Origin: Bacteroidales bacterium
GTDB taxonomy: Bacteria; Bacteroidota; Bacteroidia; Bacteroidales; F082
Length of the DNA: 5,863 nt
Direction: 5' to 3'
Assembly: GCA_029983675.1 (NCBI GenBank)
Contig: JASBYY010000071.1
Coordinates: forward strand, 1 to 5,863
Of this stretch, positions 1 through 5,863 are shown piece by piece (position 1 is the stretch's first letter; each line of letters starts with the position of its first letter). The translations under genes and the position numbers were made by a program. The notes under the pieces are model-generated. The model did not search any database. It was not told the DNA's origin and worked only from the letters and a program-made list of their open reading frames with translations.

Positions 1-2
1 CC

Positions 3-476
3 CTGAACGGCTGCAAAAAGCTTTGGTTTGGGAAAGACGACGAACTATCGTTGCCTAAACAACCCTACACAGGGCAAGAGTTAAGAACAGACGGGTATTA
101 TTATCTAAGTTTTTATAACGACGGAAAGATGACTGTTTATTTTTTATTTAACAATGGAATTATATTACATGTGGGAGATGCTCAAGAAATGAATAATTTA
201 GAATATGATATAGAAAAATTGAAAAATATTAAATTTTCATGGGGCATTTTTATAATTGAAAATGATACAATCAAATTTGAGCGTTGGCATCCTTCAGCTC
301 CCCCGTATAAAGCATATATTCGCGAAGGAAAAATTTCAAATGACACTACATTCATAATAACCAAAGGATATCGTTTGTTAAATGGAGAAAAAACAGAAGA
401 ACGTGATCTAAATGAGATTTATCACTTCAAAGCCTTCTCTCCCAAGCCCGACAGCACAAACAGTTTTATACCATGA
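3..476 (+). CDS. Putative outer-surface lipoprotein of unknown function, 5' end missing
   Basis: The frame is open to the left edge of the window, so the true start and most of the signal peptide lie upstream. The first visible codons read L-N-G-C-K-K, a good lipobox with the acylated cysteine at bases 12-14. The TTG at 51 is therefore internal, not the start. The mature part is about 154 residues, hydrophilic and rich in Tyr, Phe, Asn and Lys, with no transmembrane segment. It has alternating beta-type stretches (GYYYLSFYNDGKMTVYFLF, then WGIFIIENDTIKFERW, then NDTTFIITKGY) and a Pro/Asp/Ser/Thr-rich tail. From memory it resembles small hypothetical lipoproteins that are common in Bacteroidales, but I cannot give a function. 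G+C over bases 61-420 is about 30 percent, clearly below the roughly 50 percent of the next gene. The hydrolase gene starts 30 bases downstream on the same strand and may be co-transcribed. I am sure it is a lipoprotein gene fragment; its role is unknown. Confidence 0.8.
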   Translation: MNGCKKLWFGKDDELSLPKQPYTGQELRTDGYYYLSFYNDGKMTVYFLFNNGIILHVGDAQEMNNLEYDIEKLKNIKFSWGIFIIENDTIKFERWHPSAPPYKAYIREGKISNDTTFIITKGYRLLNGEKTEERDLNEIYHFKAFSPKPDSTNSFIP

Positions 477-506
477 GAAAAGATAAAGGAACTGAAAGCA
501 AACAGA

Positions 507-1334
507 ATGAAAGTAGTCGTACTCATAGATAACAACCCCGGGACACGCGCCGAGTTGCAAACAGAGCATGGGCTGAGCATCTATATTGAGTCAGGCGGGA
601 GGAAAATCCTTCTCGACACGGGTGCTTCCGGAAAATTTGCCGAAAACGCGGCAAAACTGCATGTCGATATTTCTGAAGTCGATGTCCTGATACTCTCCCA
701 TGCCCATCGCGATCACACGGGAGGCCTTGCCGAGTTTCTGAAACTGAACGATAGGGCGAAAGTTTTCCTTTCGGCACATATTGCCGGCACTTGCTTCACT
801 TCAACACGCGGTGGCGTTCAACGCGACATCTCCCCCGACTTTTCTCTTTTCAAGACACACCCCGAGCGGTTCACGCAGGTGACACATAAGGTCCCGGTGG
901 CTCCGAACCTCGAATTAATCTGCCGATTTCCGCACCTTTTCGACCGGCCTCAAGCCAACCGCACCCTGTTCGCAAACAGCATGCCTGACGATTTTCGACA
1001 TGAAATAGCACTACTTGTTCATCATCCGCAAGGCAATATCATCTTCTCCTCCTGCTCACATCACGGCATACTGAACACACTTGCCGCTTGTGGCAGCCCT
1101 GACACCATCGCCTACATCGGCGGCACGCACTTGCTCGACTCCGACCCTGAAAACCAGTATGAAACGGATGCGCAAGTTGCAGCAATAGCCCGAAAAACCA
1201 TCGCTTTGTATCCGCAAATAAAACTGTTCACAGGACATTGCACGGGAACACGGACACAAAAAATCTTCTCCGAGATACTGCAAGAACGATTCGCCGTATT
1301 CTACAGCGGTTTTCAAACCGATATCTTCGATTAA
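507..1334 (+). CDS. MBL-fold metallo-hydrolase, COG1237-like (dihydropterin-ribofuranosylaminobenzene phosphate synthase-related)
   Basis: A complete 275-residue protein with the metallo-beta-lactamase fold. The signature HAHRDH is at residues 65-70 (metal ligands H65, H67, D69, H70), preceded by the strand and loop LLDTGASG (35-42) and followed by TGGL. Later conserved stations are SSCSHHGILN (181-190, H185/H186), GGTHLL (205-210, H208) and FTGHCTG (241-247, H244). Together these match the COG1237 subgroup, which begins with an EHGLSIYIE-type segment (here 20-28). Some members of that subgroup are named for a step in methanopterin-like biosynthesis. Bacterial members have no agreed substrate, so only a metal-dependent hydrolase role is safe. 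There is no signal peptide, so it is presumably cytoplasmic. The length is normal. The ATG at 507 begins the conserved MKVVVLIDNN strand, and a weak purine stretch (AAAGGAA) lies upstream. It follows the lipoprotein gene by 30 bases and may be transcribed from the same upstream promoter. Confidence 0.9.
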   Translation: MKVVVLIDNNPGTRAELQTEHGLSIYIESGGRKILLDTGASGKFAENAAKLHVDISEVDVLILSHAHRDHTGGLAEFLKLNDRAKVFLSAHIAGTCFTSTRGGVQRDISPDFSLFKTHPERFTQVTHKVPVAPNLELICRFPHLFDRPQANRTLFANSMPDDFRHEIALLVHHPQGNIIFSSCSHHGILNTLAACGSPDTIAYIGGTHLLDSDPENQYETDAQVAAIARKTIALYPQIKLFTGHCTGTRTQKIFSEILQERFAVFYSGFQTDIFD

Positions 1335-1353
1335 GAAACTGTTTTCTTTTTTC

Positions 1354-1389
1354 AAAACCATTCACAATCCGATGGTTTTCCCGTTTTTT
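1354..1389 (+). terminator. Weak rho-independent terminator candidate after the hydrolase gene
   Basis: An inverted repeat AAAACCAT (1354-1361) and ATGGTTTT (1372-1379), extendable by one T-G pair, encloses an 8-base loop. A run of six T follows at 1384-1389. It lies 20 bases after the hydrolase stop codon and upstream of the corA promoter, which suits a terminator. The stem is AT-rich and is separated from the T run by CCCG, so it would be weak. Confidence 0.4.
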
Positions 1390-1416
1390 AATGCGTTTGC
1401 CCTGAAGCACAAACTT

Positions 1417-1452
1417 TTTTTCTCATTTCTCGAAAAAAATCACTACCTTTGC
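1417..1452 (+). promoter_or_regulatory. Bacteroidetes-type promoter for corA
   Basis: The -7 element TACCTTTG lies at 1444-1451 and is followed by C, matching the Bacteroidetes TAnnTTTG consensus. About 21 bases upstream is TTTTTC (1417-1422), a poor but plausible -33 element. The start point would fall near 1458, giving a leader of roughly 70 bases before the corA ATG. The leader is too short for a known Mg2+ riboswitch, and I see no such structure. Confidence 0.65.
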
Positions 1453-1515
1453 CGCTCAACCAATCCATACATACGCGAATGTAGCATCAACACAGTCTAT
1501 AACCAATAAAGACAG

Positions 1516-1531
1516 AAAGGGGGTAAAGACA
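1516..1531 (+). promoter_or_regulatory. Unusually strong Shine-Dalgarno site for corA
   Basis: The sequence GAAAGGGGGT has its G-run at 1519-1523, seven bases before the ATG at 1531. It fixes the corA start. None of the other visible starts in this window has such a site; they have AT-rich leaders, which is usual in Bacteroidetes. Confidence 0.6.
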
Positions 1532-2448
1532 TGATAAACAGTCTAAAAATAGGGGATCTGACTTGGCGTCATCTGACAAACCCGACTGAAGAAGACTTTG
1601 ATTTTTTGCGCGACACGTTTCATTTCCACCCTCTCGACATCGAAGACTGCAAATCGGTCAACCAACGCCCGAAAATCGATATTTACGACGACTATTATTT
1701 CCTTATCCTGCATTTCCCGAATTTCGACCGCCAGAACAAATTCGTAAAAATCAAGGAGGTGAAAATCTTCTGGGGGAAAGACTATATCATTTCCATAGAA
1801 AAAAACCCTTGGGGCGTTGCGCAATTGTTCAATGAATACGAGGAACGCATTCAAAATGAGGAAAACACCAACATCAAGAGTTCCGATGTACTGCTCTACC
1901 GCATCCTCGAAAAACTGATGACCGAGTCGGTGTATCTGCTCCGCAAGGTCGGCCTCGATGTGGAACTGATCAACCGAGAGTTGCTGCAAGCCAAACAGGT
2001 GAAAATCATCGAACGCATTTCGGTCACCCGTAAAAACATCATCCTCATCAATACCATCTTCAAGCCGCAGTTGAAAATGTTCCACCTCTTCGAGTTGGGA
2101 AAAATCACCGGCTTCACCGAAGATGTGGAGTACATGGAAGACTACTGGGGCAACATCCTCGACTACTACCAGAAAGTGTGGGACATGACCGAAGACTATG
2201 AGGAGCTGATCGAAGGCCTGTCGCAGACATTCGACTCGATGCAGACCAACAAGACCAACGAAACGATGAAAATCCTCACGCTGATTTCATCCATCATCCT
2301 GCCTTTGACTTTCATTACCGGACTATACGGCATGAATGTGTCGCTTCCGTTCCAGGATGCTTCATGGGCCTTCTACGGTCTTATCGGCATCATGGTGCTC
2401 ATTGCCGCCATGTTTTACTACGTCTTCAAGCACCAGAAATGGATGTAG
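1531..2448 (+). CDS. corA: CorA-family Mg2+/divalent cation channel
   Basis: A complete 305-residue inner-membrane CorA-type transporter, which forms a pentameric channel for Mg2+ (family knowledge; Co2+ and Ni2+ may also pass). The N-terminal part (about 1-130) is the cytoplasmic alpha/beta domain, with the family-typical HPLDIEDC segment (33-40) and the nearby QRPKIDIYDDYYFLIL (45-60). Residues about 130-245 form the long charged helical stalk. It is followed by two membrane helices, about 247-266 and 279-299. The signature YGMN (266-269) ends the first helix at the pore mouth. The short periplasmic loop reads VSLPFQDAS, with a single acidic residue. The C-terminus is short and basic (KHQKWM). 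The length is normal and nothing is missing. It has its own promoter and strong ribosome binding site, and no partner gene on its strand. It converges with nadE, with 72 bases between the stops. Confidence 0.95.
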   Translation: MINSLKIGDLTWRHLTNPTEEDFDFLRDTFHFHPLDIEDCKSVNQRPKIDIYDDYYFLILHFPNFDRQNKFVKIKEVKIFWGKDYIISIEKNPWGVAQLFNEYEERIQNEENTNIKSSDVLLYRILEKLMTESVYLLRKVGLDVELINRELLQAKQVKIIERISVTRKNIILINTIFKPQLKMFHLFELGKITGFTEDVEYMEDYWGNILDYYQKVWDMTEDYEELIEGLSQTFDSMQTNKTNETMKILTLISSIILPLTFITGLYGMNVSLPFQDASWAFYGLIGIMVLIAAMFYYVFKHQKWM

Positions 2449-2455
2449 TCCGCAC

Positions 2456-2482
2456 GACGGCCGTCCGGCAACATCCATTGCC
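2456..2482. other. Inverted repeats between the convergent corA and nadE ends
   Basis: The 72-base gap between the two stop codons contains a perfect 10-base palindrome, GACGGCCGTC (2456-2465). Immediately after it is a small hairpin, GGCAA-6 bases-TTGCC (2467-2482). Neither is followed by a T run on either strand, so they are not convincing intrinsic terminators. They may still form a weak two-way transcription end. Confidence 0.25.
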
Positions 2483-2520
2483 TTCCAAGCCGCTTTCCTG
2501 AAAAGAATCCCTTTACGACG

Positions 2521-4149
2521 TCATTTTGCCACAACCGGCATCACCCTTTCGTTTCCAAAAGCACGAGGCGAAACGCGCAGGATGGGAGCCACCTGTTGCC
2601 GTTTGAACTCGTTGCGGTTCACCATTCTCACGGCACGCTCCACAACGGCACGTTCAAAGCCCCGGGCCACAATCTGCTCACACGACCGGGCACATTCTAT
2701 GTATTGGTACAGAATCTTGTCGAGCACATCGTAATCGGGCAGGCTGTCGCTGTCTTTCTGGTCGGGGCGCAACTCGGCAGAAGGCGCTTTTTCGATGGTG
2801 TGCCAAGGGATGATTTCTTCCTCTCGGTTGATGTAACGCGCCAAGGCATAGGCTTCCGACTTGTACACATCACCGATAACCGACAACCCTCCGCACATAT
2901 CACCATACAAAGTGCCGTAACCCACGGCGGCTTCCGACTTATTGCTCGTGTTGAGTAAAATATTGCCGAACTTGTTGCTGACCGCCATCAGCAGTATGCC
3001 ACGGATACGCGCCTGCAGGTTTTCTTCAGTGACATCGAAAGGACGGTCGCCGAAAACGGGCTTAAGCGCCGATGAAAAGCTGTCAAACAAGGGCTTGATG
3101 GCAATGGTGTCGTAAGGCACATGCAAATTCTCCGCCAACGCCACGGCATCGCTCACCGAATGGTCGGTGGAAAACTGCGAAGGCAACAGCAGCACCCTGA
3201 CATTCTCCACACCGATGGCACGGGCGGCAATGTAGGTCACCAAGGCGGAGTCAAGACCCCCGGAAAGCCCGATGATGGCTTTCCTGAAATTCATCTTATG
3301 GAAATAGTCGCGCACCCCCAGCACCAAGGCGTCATGGATCAGCGCAAGCTTGTCAGGAACAACAAGACGGTCGGTATCCGTCCTGCGGAAATACAAGCTT
3401 TCCGTGTCAATGATTTCGACCGCCTCGCTGAAGAAGGGCAACGCATAGTCCACATGTCCATTACTGGCATAAGCCATCGAACCGCCATCGAAAATCAAAT
3501 GGGTCTGTGCTCCCACCTGGTTAACAAACAGCAATGGGATTTCATGTTTTAAGACGGTCTTTCTCAACAAGTTGCAGCGCTTCAGTGGCATGGTGTAGTC
3601 GAAAGGCGAGGCCGCCAGATTGATGACCAGATTGGGATGCAGGTTCAACATGCGGTCCAGACGATTCTCGATCAGCAAAGGATCTTCAGCCCAATTGCAA
3701 AGGTCGTCCCCGATGGTAATGGCCATCCTGATGCCATCCAATTCGAGAATACCGTCATCGGAGGAAGACTTGAAATACTTGCGTTCGTCGCACAAGGCAT
3801 TGTCGCCAATCCTTGCCTTGGCAAACACTTTGCGTTCCCCTTTATATAAATACACTGCCGCATTCGCCAGCCGTCGCTCCCCGTTAGCATCCGTTTCCAC
3901 TAACACAGGACAACCCACCAAGAGCGGCACTTCGGCACATTTCACGGCAATTTGGCCCAATGCTTGTTGACATTTTTCGATGAAATCGGCGTATTCGAGG
4001 CAATCGGAAGGGAAATAGCCGCAAACCGACAGTTCCGAAAAAACAACCAAGTCGGCGCCTTTTGCATCGAGCGCCGACTTGATCATCTTGTTTGTATTGC
4101 CTTCGAAATCGCCAATGCAATAATTCAATTGCGCCAAGGCGATTTTCAT
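2521..4149 (-). CDS. nadE: NAD+ synthetase with degenerate glutaminase domain
   Basis: A complete 542-residue two-domain NadE, which makes NAD+ from deamido-NAD+, ATP and ammonia, the last step of NAD biosynthesis in the cytoplasm. Residues about 1-260 are a nitrilase/CN-hydrolase domain, which in this family frees ammonia from glutamine. Residues about 270-542 are the synthetase. The synthetase is intact: P-loop LSGGLDSAL (295-303), NTSNKSE (400-406), GYGTLYGDMCGG (410-421) and KAPSAELRPDQKDSDSLPDY (454-473). The glutaminase half keeps Glu39 (FSEL) and Lys111 (VFAK), but the usual I/V-C-E-D-x-W reads IGDDLC. Gly147 replaces the nucleophilic Cys, and the following Trp position is Cys151. The LPxY substrate loop reads IGDN (114-117). 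The frame is open throughout and the length is normal for the shorter NadE type, so it is a working gene with probably ammonia-dependent activity. The start ATG at 4149 begins the conserved MKIALAQLNY strand. It lies 20 bases behind the beta-barrel gene on the same strand, with an AT-rich leader. Confidence 0.93.
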   Translation of the reverse strand: MKIALAQLNYCIGDFEGNTNKMIKSALDAKGADLVVFSELSVCGYFPSDCLEYADFIEKCQQALGQIAVKCAEVPLLVGCPVLVETDANGERRLANAAVYLYKGERKVFAKARIGDNALCDERKYFKSSSDDGILELDGIRMAITIGDDLCNWAEDPLLIENRLDRMLNLHPNLVINLAASPFDYTMPLKRCNLLRKTVLKHEIPLLFVNQVGAQTHLIFDGGSMAYASNGHVDYALPFFSEAVEIIDTESLYFRRTDTDRLVVPDKLALIHDALVLGVRDYFHKMNFRKAIIGLSGGLDSALVTYIAARAIGVENVRVLLLPSQFSTDHSVSDAVALAENLHVPYDTIAIKPLFDSFSSALKPVFGDRPFDVTEENLQARIRGILLMAVSNKFGNILLNTSNKSEAAVGYGTLYGDMCGGLSVIGDVYKSEAYALARYINREEEIIPWHTIEKAPSAELRPDQKDSDSLPDYDVLDKILYQYIECARSCEQIVARGFERAVVERAVRMVNRNEFKRQQVAPILRVSPRAFGNERVMPVVAK

Positions 4150-4169
4150 AATGTTGTGTTTTTCAAATA

Positions 4170-4895
4170 TTAAAAAAGAATTCCTACCTCAACACCAATG
4201 ATATTTCGGCGCAAATCGAGCTTGGTCTTGCGATCGGCATCTGTGAGATAGTGGTTTCTGAACGGAATCGAGAATCCATTTGCCAAGTCCCTGCTATAGG
4301 TGAGATTGGCGAAAGCACGGGTCGATCCCTTAATCATATACTCTGCACCTGCTGCAATGAGCAGATTGCAACGCAAAGGATTGTACTGTCCGGGTACGGC
4401 CACATATTCCGTCAATGTTTGCTGACCATCGGCACGGGTAGGAGCCGGAACCTTGAATTCATCCTGCGCCCAGGCTCTGCGACGCAGACCCAAACCGGCA
4501 CCGAACTCTGCAAAAAACTGAAAATCGCCAAATTCCTCGGTACGCATTTTCAACAGTACAGGGATTTCCAAGTACATACCCTTGAAGTTTCTGTTCATAA
4601 CTCCGGAAAGGGTGTCTGCATGATGAAGCATTTTTTCGTTGAAACTGTAACTATCGCGAAGATGGTTACCGTTCAATCCCGTAACAATAGCATAATTTTC
4701 AGCGAAATAGTATTCGCCAAAAACACCCCATTTGAAACCCGCTCTAGTGGCTTCGTTTTGAACCGTATTGTTCTTGGATCCTGCCCATTCAAAAGTGGGG
4801 CCTAACTTCACGCCAAAACCGAACTCCTTATATTGAGCGAAGAGGTTCACAGAAACGGCCAGTAATATAGCGGCCAGTAATACGTTTTTTCTCAT
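4170..4895 (-). CDS. PorT-like outer-membrane beta-barrel protein
   Basis: A complete 241-residue exported protein. The N-terminus has a basic MRKN, a hydrophobic core (residues 5-19) and a likely signal peptidase I cut after Phe-Ala (20), leaving QYKEF. The mature part has alternating aromatic/small-residue strands separated by polar loops. Examples are FGFGVKLGPTF (25-35), FKWGVFGEYYF (54-64), MYLEIPVLLKMR (107-118), FQFFAEFGAGLGLR (125-138) and the C-terminal strand NIIGVEVGILF ending in Phe, as outer-membrane barrels do. The YLEIPVLLK segment is typical of the PorT/OMP_b-brl_2 type of Bacteroidetes small barrels. The barrel size suggests about eight strands (inference); ligand or role is unknown. 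It is the promoter-proximal gene of a probable unit with nadE (20-base gap). It is transcribed away from a second barrel gene of the same general type. Confidence 0.85.
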   Translation of the reverse strand: MRKNVLLAAILLAVSVNLFAQYKEFGFGVKLGPTFEWAGSKNNTVQNEATRAGFKWGVFGEYYFAENYAIVTGLNGNHLRDSYSFNEKMLHHADTLSGVMNRNFKGMYLEIPVLLKMRTEEFGDFQFFAEFGAGLGLRRRAWAQDEFKVPAPTRADGQQTLTEYVAVPGQYNPLRCNLLIAAGAEYMIKGSTRAFANLTYSRDLANGFSIPFRNHYLTDADRKTKLDLRRNIIGVEVGILF

Positions 4896-4921
4896 AGTTG
4901 GTTGTTGTTTGTATTAGCACA

Positions 4922-4949
4922 CAAAAGTAGGATAATAATCCTTATGCAA
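4922..4949 (-). promoter_or_regulatory. Bacteroidetes-type promoter for the minus-strand barrel-nadE unit
   Basis: Read on the minus strand, 4929-4922 is TACTTTTG, a perfect match to the TAnnTTTG -7 element, about 27 bases before the ATG at 4895. The -33 element is weak: a TTG at 4949-4947 is 17 bases away, shorter than the usual 19-21. The leader would be only about 20 bases. Confidence 0.6.
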
Positions 4950-5062
4950 TGGCAGTTATTTGCCAAAAATATGATTTTTTATCCTTTTGCATTTGTTTCC
5001 AACACAATATGACTACAAGTTTCGAAGTTCATACATTGACATCATGCAACAAAAAAGTCATG

Positions 5063-5096
5063 TTTCCTTTCAATTTGAAAAAAGATATTACTTTTG
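5063..5096 (+). promoter_or_regulatory. Bacteroidetes-type promoter for the plus-strand barrel gene
   Basis: The -7 element TACTTTTG at 5089-5096 matches TAnnTTTG. TTTCC at 5063-5067 is a plausible -33 element with a 21-base spacer. The start point would be near 5103, about 30 bases before the ATG at 5134. A promoter here rules out the longer reading frame that could begin at 4987. The spacer holds the short palindrome TTTCAA-T-TTGAAA (5068-5080). Confidence 0.65.
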
Positions 5097-5133
5097 TATG
5101 AGTAAAAGAAATCAAATCAACAAAGTCAACCAC

Positions 5134-5835
5134 ATGAAAAGATCATTTTTTATTCTTGCCGTGTTACTGCTTCTTGGCAGGTCGGCATCCGCGATTGGCG
5201 GTATTGACGTATCCATTGGCCCAAAAGTAGGCTATCTATCGCAAAAGCTTTCTTACCAGAAAGCCGACATCAATGCTGGATTTTCCAACCATTTCACTTT
5301 GGGGGCCTTCGCCCGAGTGGGAATTGGCAACCTGTACGTCCAGCCGGAAGTGCTATGGTTCAACTCCTCTGAGGCTTTCAACATGAGCATCAATACCGCA
5401 GACAGCCTTGGTTTACCCAGCAGCTTCACCCTGACCCGTAAAGCCATGAACATCCAAGTGCCGGTGCTGGTAGGTTACAAACTCAACCTGTCGGACCGAC
5501 TTGCCGTGCGTGGTCAAGTGGGTCCTACGGCAAACTTCATCTACCCCTCTAAAACCTTGGTTGAAAAATCAGTGTCATCCGGTAGCAATGATATTCCGGA
5601 ACAACTCTTAGATACGGATTTTGACACCAAATCCGTTGCATGGGGTTTCCAAATCGGCGCCGGTATCGACATACTCCGTCTCACCCTTGACATCAATTAC
5701 AACATGGGCATTACAAAGCTGTTCGGAGAAAAGGTCGTCAACAATAGCCAAGTCGGTCAATACATCGACACACAGAATATCGAGAAAACAAGACAAAACT
5801 TGTTCATGATCACTATCGGCTACAAGCTGCTTTAA
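5134..5835 (+). CDS. PorT-like outer-membrane beta-barrel protein
   Basis: A complete 233-residue exported protein. The frame is open back to a TTG at 4987, but the ATG at 5134 is the right start. It begins a clean signal peptide (MKRS, a hydrophobic core to about residue 15, likely cut after Ser-Ala at 20), and the promoter lies between the two candidates. The mature part has the usual strand pattern of small Bacteroidetes barrels: IDVSIGPKVGYL (24-35), FTLGAFARVGIG (54-65), LYVQPEVLW (67-75), MNIQVPVLVGYKL (105-117), RGQVGPTANF (126-135) and WGFQIGAGIDI (170-180). It closes with NLFMITIGYKLL at the C-terminus. The motif set is of the PorT/OMP_b-brl type, probably about eight strands. Ligand and role are unknown. 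It is divergent from the other barrel gene and shares only the general pattern with it, so it is a distant family member rather than a recent duplicate. Fifteen bases after the stop an ATG begins, but the window ends there. Confidence 0.87.
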   Translation: MKRSFFILAVLLLLGRSASAIGGIDVSIGPKVGYLSQKLSYQKADINAGFSNHFTLGAFARVGIGNLYVQPEVLWFNSSEAFNMSINTADSLGLPSSFTLTRKAMNIQVPVLVGYKLNLSDRLAVRGQVGPTANFIYPSKTLVEKSVSSGSNDIPEQLLDTDFDTKSVAWGFQIGAGIDILRLTLDINYNMGITKLFGEKVVNNSQVGQYIDTQNIEKTRQNLFMITIGYKLL

Positions 5836-5863
5836 GCAGCAGACCACCAATGAAAAGCGGGGC

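Noticed and set aside
1543..2085. A 180-codon open frame on the minus strand inside corA
   Set aside because: It is fully antisense to a clear CorA gene and has no recognisable motif, promoter or ribosome binding site. Its length follows from the codon pattern of the real gene.
2336..2734. A plus-strand open frame running from the end of corA into nadE
   Set aside because: It overlaps two well-supported genes in other frames, and its composition (many Ser, Arg, Thr) is typical of a shadow frame.
3121..3552. Plus-strand open frames antisense to nadE, also at 2596-2958 and 3620-3970
   Set aside because: They lie opposite conserved NadE motifs and show no protein family features.
4980..4990. 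A further TATCCTTTTGC promoter-like site on the plus strand
   Set aside because: The spacing between TA and TTTG is one base too long, and the site at 5089-5096 is better placed.
4987..5133. A 49-codon N-terminal extension of the second barrel gene, starting at a TTG
   Set aside because: The extension would put an internal, otherwise perfect signal peptide in the middle of the protein, and the promoter lies within it.
5826..5840. Palindrome GCTGCTT-T-AAGCAGC over the stop codon of the last gene, as a terminator
   Set aside because: It leaves almost no loop and is not followed by a T run before the window ends.
5850..5863. ATG with a few codons at the right edge as the start of a downstream gene
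   Set aside because: Only four codons are visible, which is not enough to support a gene.

Overview
The window looks like chromosome of a Bacteroidetes organism, most likely of the order Bacteroidales. Three intergenic sites match the Bacteroidetes promoter -7 element (TAnnTTTG). There are two PorT-like outer-membrane beta-barrel genes, a lipoprotein with an L-N-G-C lipobox, and mostly AT-rich start regions without Shine-Dalgarno sequences. The coding DNA is of moderate G+C, except for the first gene, which is strongly AT-rich. No RNA gene, CRISPR array, insertion sequence or phage gene was seen, and no gene-free stretch exceeds about 240 bases.

Layout: (1) The window opens inside a plus-strand lipoprotein gene (5' end missing). 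It is followed 30 bases later by a complete metallo-beta-lactamase-fold hydrolase of the COG1237 type (507-1334) and a weak terminator-like hairpin. (2) A promoter and an unusually strong ribosome binding site precede a complete CorA-type Mg2+/divalent cation channel (1531-2448). (3) Convergent to corA, on the minus strand, is a two-gene unit. A beta-barrel gene (4895-4170) is followed after 20 bases by nadE (4149-2521), which encodes the two-domain, normally glutamine-dependent NAD+ synthetase. (4) A second beta-barrel gene (5134-5835, plus strand) is divergent from the first. The 238-base region between them carries one outward-facing promoter for each.

The most interesting point is in nadE. 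The synthetase half is fully conserved, but the glutaminase (nitrilase/CN-hydrolase) half has glycine where the family has its catalytic cysteine. It also has a disrupted Lys-x-x-Leu-Pro-x-Tyr substrate loop, although the catalytic Glu and Lys remain. The reading frame is intact, so this looks like an enzyme that has lost its own glutaminase activity and depends on free ammonia (or on another ammonia donor), rather than a pseudogene. The other genes are ordinary housekeeping or envelope genes. I see no evidence of a novel multi-gene system here.
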